Source: Cryptomeria japonica
Lineage: Eukaryota; Streptophyta; Pinopsida; Cupressales; Cupressaceae
Length of the DNA stretch: 64,000 nucleotides
NCBI RefSeq assembly: GCF_030272615.1
Contig: NC_081410.1
Location: 288,237,957 to 288,301,956 of the forward strand
Direction of reading: 5' to 3'
A program made the position numbers and the translations under genes. Of the stretch, positions 59,758 to 64,000 are shown piece after piece (positions within the stretch are counted from its first letter, which is position 1; each line of letters begins with the position of its first letter). Under the pieces are notes generated by a model, which worked only from the letters and a program-made list of their open reading frames with translations, had not been told where the DNA came from and searched no databases.

Positions 59758-62259
59758 TCAACCGATGTTGCCCCTATCAGTAGGAATATCTCGCCTAGTA
59801 CCAATCTATCCTAACGACACCCTAGCTGGACCCATCACTCCTCCACTGCTAGTCTATCAAGAAGTAGACCAACTCGATCTCCTCCCCATGAAGGCATTAA
59901 AACCAGGCTCTCTCTGTCCTTCCGGAATGACTCTCTCATAAGTTTGCCTATAGTAAATAGCCTCATGTGCAGCAACAAAATATCTATTTTCCTAACTCTG
60001 TGCCTCTGTCAATGGCCCAAATAACTGATCATATGCATCCATGGTGATCTAACCCTGCCTGACTACCTCATCCCTCTCTCTCTGTATCCAATCTCTCTCA
60101 GCCACTATCTGATCCCTCTTTGTAGTCAGCTCCTCCATCGTCCGTCGATACTGATCTCTATCCTCCATTTGTCGTTGCCGCAAAGTAGCGACCAAATCCT
60201 CCAAACTCCTAACCTGAGCCCTCATTCCCTCCTCATCATCATCTCCCTCCACACCTCCTATCTCCATGGCCTGGGGCATATCAATATCATGTCCACCATC
60301 CCCACCCTCATCCCTATCCCTACTCGATAAACCTAATACTAACTCATCACTCCCACTCTCACCAGAATTTCTCATAGATGCAGTGTCTCCACCAACATCC
60401 ACATCCTTCTCTCCACTCTCAACCTACTCTGCAACTGTTGTTATCAAATCTATCTAACCCCTATCCTGACATCCATCTCTACTTCCTCTATCCCATCCTC
60501 CTCAACCTCCATCTCTCCCTCCTCCATCTATCCCTCCAGGTCTACCTCATCCGCTCCCTCTCCCCCTGGGACTCTTGCTATGCCTAATCTGTTGAGCTCC
60601 AATCGAAACTGTAGGATCTGTCAAAGGTATGGGCCTATGTTGTATCCACCATACATTATACTATGTTGTAGTCCCTGGATCTGCAACACCAACTAACCAA
60701 CCCCACTGAACAATAGCAAGAGCATCAAACTTTGCAATGGCAACATGAGGTTGCACACATGCACCCCAATCACTAATCTCACGAGTAGTATGAGCAAAAT
60801 AGGTTGTGATATTTGGAACACCTTGTATCTCCCCAAACTGTCAGACTACACGGCTAGGAAGATGCATATAAATCACTCTGTGACCACCAACATCTCGCCC
60901 AATAAGGTATCTCTACTATCGGCAAAAAAGAAGATGTTGGGCATCATCAGCCCAACCACGACAAGTAAGATAAGGTATCCATGAGAAGTATTGTAATGTA
61001 TCAATCTTATGGCGCCAATACAAAATGTTGCCCGACCCCCTATCTCTCACTCCAACTATATATTTATAAGCATATGGTTGCTCTGGTTGTAAATCAACAT
61101 GTATCATAGGTTGAAATATAGCAATGTGCTCCCAAGCCCATATATGGAGCAATTTAACACCACATCCAACGGATTTTTGCTGCAAATATACAATCTCATG
61201 CATTTGATGATATAAAGTGGCAAGAAGACAGGGATCCCAAGCAAACACTCATCTATGAATAACCATATCATGGATCACTTGTCCCCATCCAACAGGGAAA
61301 CCATGGGTACGTCTATCGGGGATCAATAATCCAACAATACTGCAACAAAGAACAACAATGAGATCATCATAATCAAAATCATCCCAATGAATCTCATAAC
61401 GACCTCAAATATGAAGATCATCCTTGGAACACTCAAACAAAGAACACAAGGCAGCTATTCCATCACTATGATCAAATGTAACCTGTGCACCAAATATGGA
61501 AATGTGTAGAATATGCCACACATCCTCAAGTGTGATGGATGCCTCACCTGTCGAAAGATGAAATGAACAAGTCTCAGAATACCACCACTCAATCAAGGCA
61601 GTAATCATGGCCCTGTTGGTCATAACCTCGGGAAAGTGCACTATATGGTATAATCCAACTTGTCGGAGCAAAGTTGTATCCTCGGCATCTAACTCATGAC
61701 GTCGATCAAGACCATGTGGCCTTGTCTGTCTCGTAACCAAGACTGGATAATTCTCTTGCATTTGAGAAAGAGCAAACTGATTTAGATACATCATTTGTAT
61801 CACAAGAAGGCTTGATGGGGGTGGGAGGAGAGATTCTAGTGGAGGAACACAAAAAAATTCATATCATGTCAAATGCGAACTAAAATTATCAATTGCGGAT
61901 CAATTAAAGCAAGTGCGAACTAAAATTTGCAAGTGCGAACTAAAATTTGCAAGTGTGAACTAAAATTTGCAAGTGCGAATTAAAATTTTTAATTATGAAT
62001 CAAAAATTTCATTTGTGGGAAATTTTATAAATTGCGAATTAATATTAGCAATTGTGAACTAATATTATCAATTGCGGATAAATCGACAATCAATTGTGAA
62101 TTTGCTAATTTTTGCACTTTTACACATGATAAATTTTTTGGAAAAAATAGACAAAATGTGCAAAAATTTTGGAAGACTCGCTATGCCGCCAGTGTCGGGA
62201 GGTCTCTGATATGATCGCACTCGCTCAAACAAATGAAGCCTCGCTCTGTGACCCGCCAT
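59758..62259 (-). pseudogene. Antisense plant mobile domain (PMD) gene of Tat-P, nearly full length
   Basis: Exon 1 (62259-62182) encodes MAGHRARLHLFERVRSYQRP, then GG. The donor reads ATA|GCGAGT, a GC variant of Tat-A's GTGAGT. Exon 2 begins near 61800 (MQENYPVLVTRQTRPHGLDR). PMD core motifs in order: ALIEWWYSETCSFHLSTGEA, SITLEDVWHILHISIFG (61550), VKLLHIWAWEHIAIF (61150), YFSWIPYL (60980) and LPSRVV, then QFGEIQGVP after a stop (60850). An acidic region and a coiled coil (60402-60049) follow, then a Ser-rich tail ending at 59758. About six stops or shifts. This is the best copy of the captured gene. PMD proteins act in plant nuclei and occur in transposable elements. Confidence 0.82.
61870..62099 (-). 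repeat. 20-bp-period TCGCAATTG array in the PMD-gene intron (Tat-P)
   Basis: On the plus strand 9-mers of CAATTGCGA or CAAGTGCGA type start at 61870, 61890, 61910, 61930, 61950, 61970, 61990, 62010, 62030, 62049, 62069 and 62091. It lies between putative exon 1 (ends 62182) and exon 2 (near 61800). Confidence 0.93.
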
Positions 62260-62351
62260 CTTGATCCAAGGATGCTAAAAGCACTAAAATCTTAAAGGAA
62301 CTCCTACAAAGCAAATGAGTACAAATGAGCTAAAATCAAAACCAATTTTCA

Positions 62352-62358
62352 ATTTATA
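62352..62358 (-). promoter_or_regulatory. Putative TATA box of the antisense PMD gene (Tat-P)
   Basis: TATAAAT on the minus strand, 92 bp before the exon-1 ATG, as in Tat-A. Confidence 0.5.
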
Positions 62359-62620
62359 GCTCAAAATTAGGGTGTTTGCCACCCTAACGGTTGTGATCCC
62401 CTCCAACTTCAACGCAGTCATAGCCATATCAAATGAGATCAAAACCTCACCAAACTTCATACAAATGCTTACTAGCATATTTTCAAAAAAATGGTCTTAA
62501 TTTCACTATTTTTCGACCACTTTTTTCAAGGGGGCATATTTACACCCTAAGTGTCGCTGAGGATAATGGGACAAAAAAAAAATTGTTTTCTTTGAAACAA
62601 TGTTGTTTCGACATTGTGTC

Positions 62621-62633
62621 AAAGAGGGGCAAA
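62621..62633 (+). other. Tat-P polypurine tract
   Basis: AAAGAGGGGCAAA directly before the 3' LTR. Confidence 0.75.
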
Positions 62634-63756
62634 TGTAGACACCTAAAAAATGTCTCATTAATCGCATACTATTTATTCATCTAATTAATTAAATAATTCT
62701 TTAATTATTTGATTAAACTAATTAATTATTCCAATTATCACCCTTCAACACTTCCAATTATTCAATTTATATTCTCAAATCAATTCAACCAATTAATCCT
62801 CTTCCAAATATTAGAAATATTAATTATTTAATTAATTGTGACATTTTCCTTAGTTAAATAACCTTTATTATTTAATTAAACTCATTTCTAATGTTTAAAT
62901 ATTTAAATTATTAACAATTATTCCTCCAATCCGCAAATTCTAATTCCAATTAGTTTCATTTTTTTCCCCAAATTCGAATTTCATATTATTTCACTTAATT
63001 TCATTTCTTCCAAATTAACATTTCACTAAATGTGAATTTCAGTTAATTTCATGTGCATTTCAGCATTCGAAAGTCCAAATTCAAATTCAAATCCAAAATG
63101 AAAATCAAATTCAATTTCAAAATCCTACAGCACATGCTAAAATCAAACTGATTGATCAAATCAATTGACTAATCAGTTAACTCCTCAATCTCCCATTTTC
63201 ACTCAAAATGAGCTTTTTATGACTAATAAATCATTTCAGTCTTCTAACCCATCTAATCAGTCATCTCCTAAATCAATTCAGTCTTCTAATCAATCAATTT
63301 AGTCAACTGCCTAGTCTATTTAGTCTACTGGTTAATCAATTGAGTTCACTCTCCAATCAATTTTGTTAACAAATCAATCTATTGAGTTCACTGGTCAATC
63401 AATTTTAGTTATCTATCAATCAACTTTTGAGTTCAAATTCTCACCTCCTTTGTGTTGAAAATCTATAAATTCCATCCCTTTTCACATCTTCAAGCTAGAT
63501 CACAGTCTTCAAAATAGTTGCTAATCTATGCAAGAAATCAGTGCAATACTTGAGAGCCATTCGACAACAAATAAGGAGAATAACAAGGGAAGCTACAATG
63601 CAATTGAGGGGGTTTTCAATAAGGATAATTGTTTAATTCTTTCATTTATGCATTTCATTTCATTGATTTGTGTTTGGGATTGTTTTGATAGTTAAGGATC
63701 TTGTGATCGTCCTTATTCCCTATTTAAGCATTTACGACATTCAACCATGAGAAACA
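62634..63756 (+). repeat. Tat-P 3' LTR (1123 bp)
   Basis: Starts TGTAGACACC and ends ...CATGAGAAACA. It aligns with 46815-47943 with many substitutions, indicating an old insertion. TATAAAT at 63464-63470. Confidence 0.88.
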
Positions 63757-63761
63757 CTTTC
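63757..63761. repeat. Probable target-site duplication of Tat-P (right)
   Basis: CTTTC against TTTTC on the left. Confidence 0.5.
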
Positions 63762-64000
63762 CACAAAGATCTATTGTACAAAGCTTAATATAAGTATAAA
63801 ATGGGAGAATTAACATCTATATTGATCCATCATGCAGTTTCTTTATCTCTCCCTGCATTAGTTTTTGCTCCTCCTTCCTTGTCTGCTCCTATGTTGCAGT
63901 GGGTTGTATCTTTTGTGTCCTATTTGTTAGGGACTAAGGATGGACTTGTTCCCCAAGGTATATCTCCTCACCCACCTAGGACTACATAGCCTCTGAAGGT
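63762..64000 (+). other. Right flank of Tat-P, probably continuation of element E
   Basis: A short open frame at 63801-63989 has no motif I recognise. By position this should be E sequence displaced by Tat-P. Confidence 0.3.

Larger units (their letters stand above)
46815..63756 (+). mobile_element. Tat-P: Tat-type Gypsy retrotransposon, 16.9 kb including a solo LTR
   Basis: LTRs are at 46815-47943 and 62634-63756. Order on the plus strand: LTR, PBS, leader with arrays and small ORFs (split by a Copia solo LTR), gag, protease, G-patch, deletion of RT and RNase H, aRNH, integrase, minisatellite, antisense PMD gene, polypurine tract, LTR. It is a diverged sister of Tat-A. The missing RT makes it non-autonomous at best, and the many stops make it dead. 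It inserted into Gypsy fragment E. Confidence 0.9.

Overview
The window looks like intergenic DNA of a large, repeat-filled plant nuclear genome. It is AT-rich, I find no convincing host gene, tRNA, rRNA or bacterial-style operon, and nearly all of it can be assigned to old, broken and nested LTR retrotransposons. A conifer or other gymnosperm is my best guess, from the length and age of the elements, but that is an inference. The elements are Ty3/Gypsy of the Tat (Ogre-like) type, recognised by a second, archaeal-type RNase H (aRNH), and Ty1/Copia elements whose LTRs end in a C-rich GATTCACCCC tract.

Layout, left to right. 1-3530: 3' end of a Copia element (broken env-like extra ORF, polypurine tract, 3' LTR). 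3531-5400: a dispersed T-rich repeat, here called D. 5401-21795: a degenerate minus-strand Tat-type element, here called B (integrase, RNase H, RT and aRNH at 5954-9765; protease and gag at 15191-17547; PBS and LTR from 17718). B is interrupted by at least one more element (gag-like ORF C at 13168-14580) and a 3'-truncated Copia element with its LTR at 11437-12521. 21801-38878: Tat-A, a complete 17.1 kb minus-strand element with two LTRs and a perfect 5-bp target duplication (ACATC). 38884-44990: more D, two B-type gag fragments and a piece of Copia LTR. 45011-46809: a degenerate plus-strand Gypsy fragment (E). 46815-63756: Tat-P, a 16.9 kb plus-strand relative of Tat-A inserted in E. A Copia solo LTR (49174-50043, target duplication AAGGG) is inserted in its leader.

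Tat-A and Tat-P share one plan: LTR, PBS, a long leader with small ORFs, gag, protease, G-patch, RT/RNase H, aRNH, integrase, a minisatellite, an antisense gene, polypurine tract, LTR. The antisense gene encodes a plant mobile domain (PMD) protein and appears to have its own TATA box, a short first exon and an intron. The two copies have complementary damage: Tat-A keeps RT but lost about 0.9 kb of the PMD core, while Tat-P keeps most of the PMD gene but lost about 1.4 kb of RT and RNase H.

The most unusual signal is a set of phased short-motif arrays with core TCGCAATTG in both Tat elements. Two arrays of mostly 22-bp period bracket a small conserved leader ORF. One array of 20-bp period lies in the putative first intron of the antisense PMD gene. 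The motif's asymmetric half always points the same way as the ORF it accompanies. A different 21-bp-period array lies just upstream of the LTR TATA box. I know of no named system that matches this arrangement.
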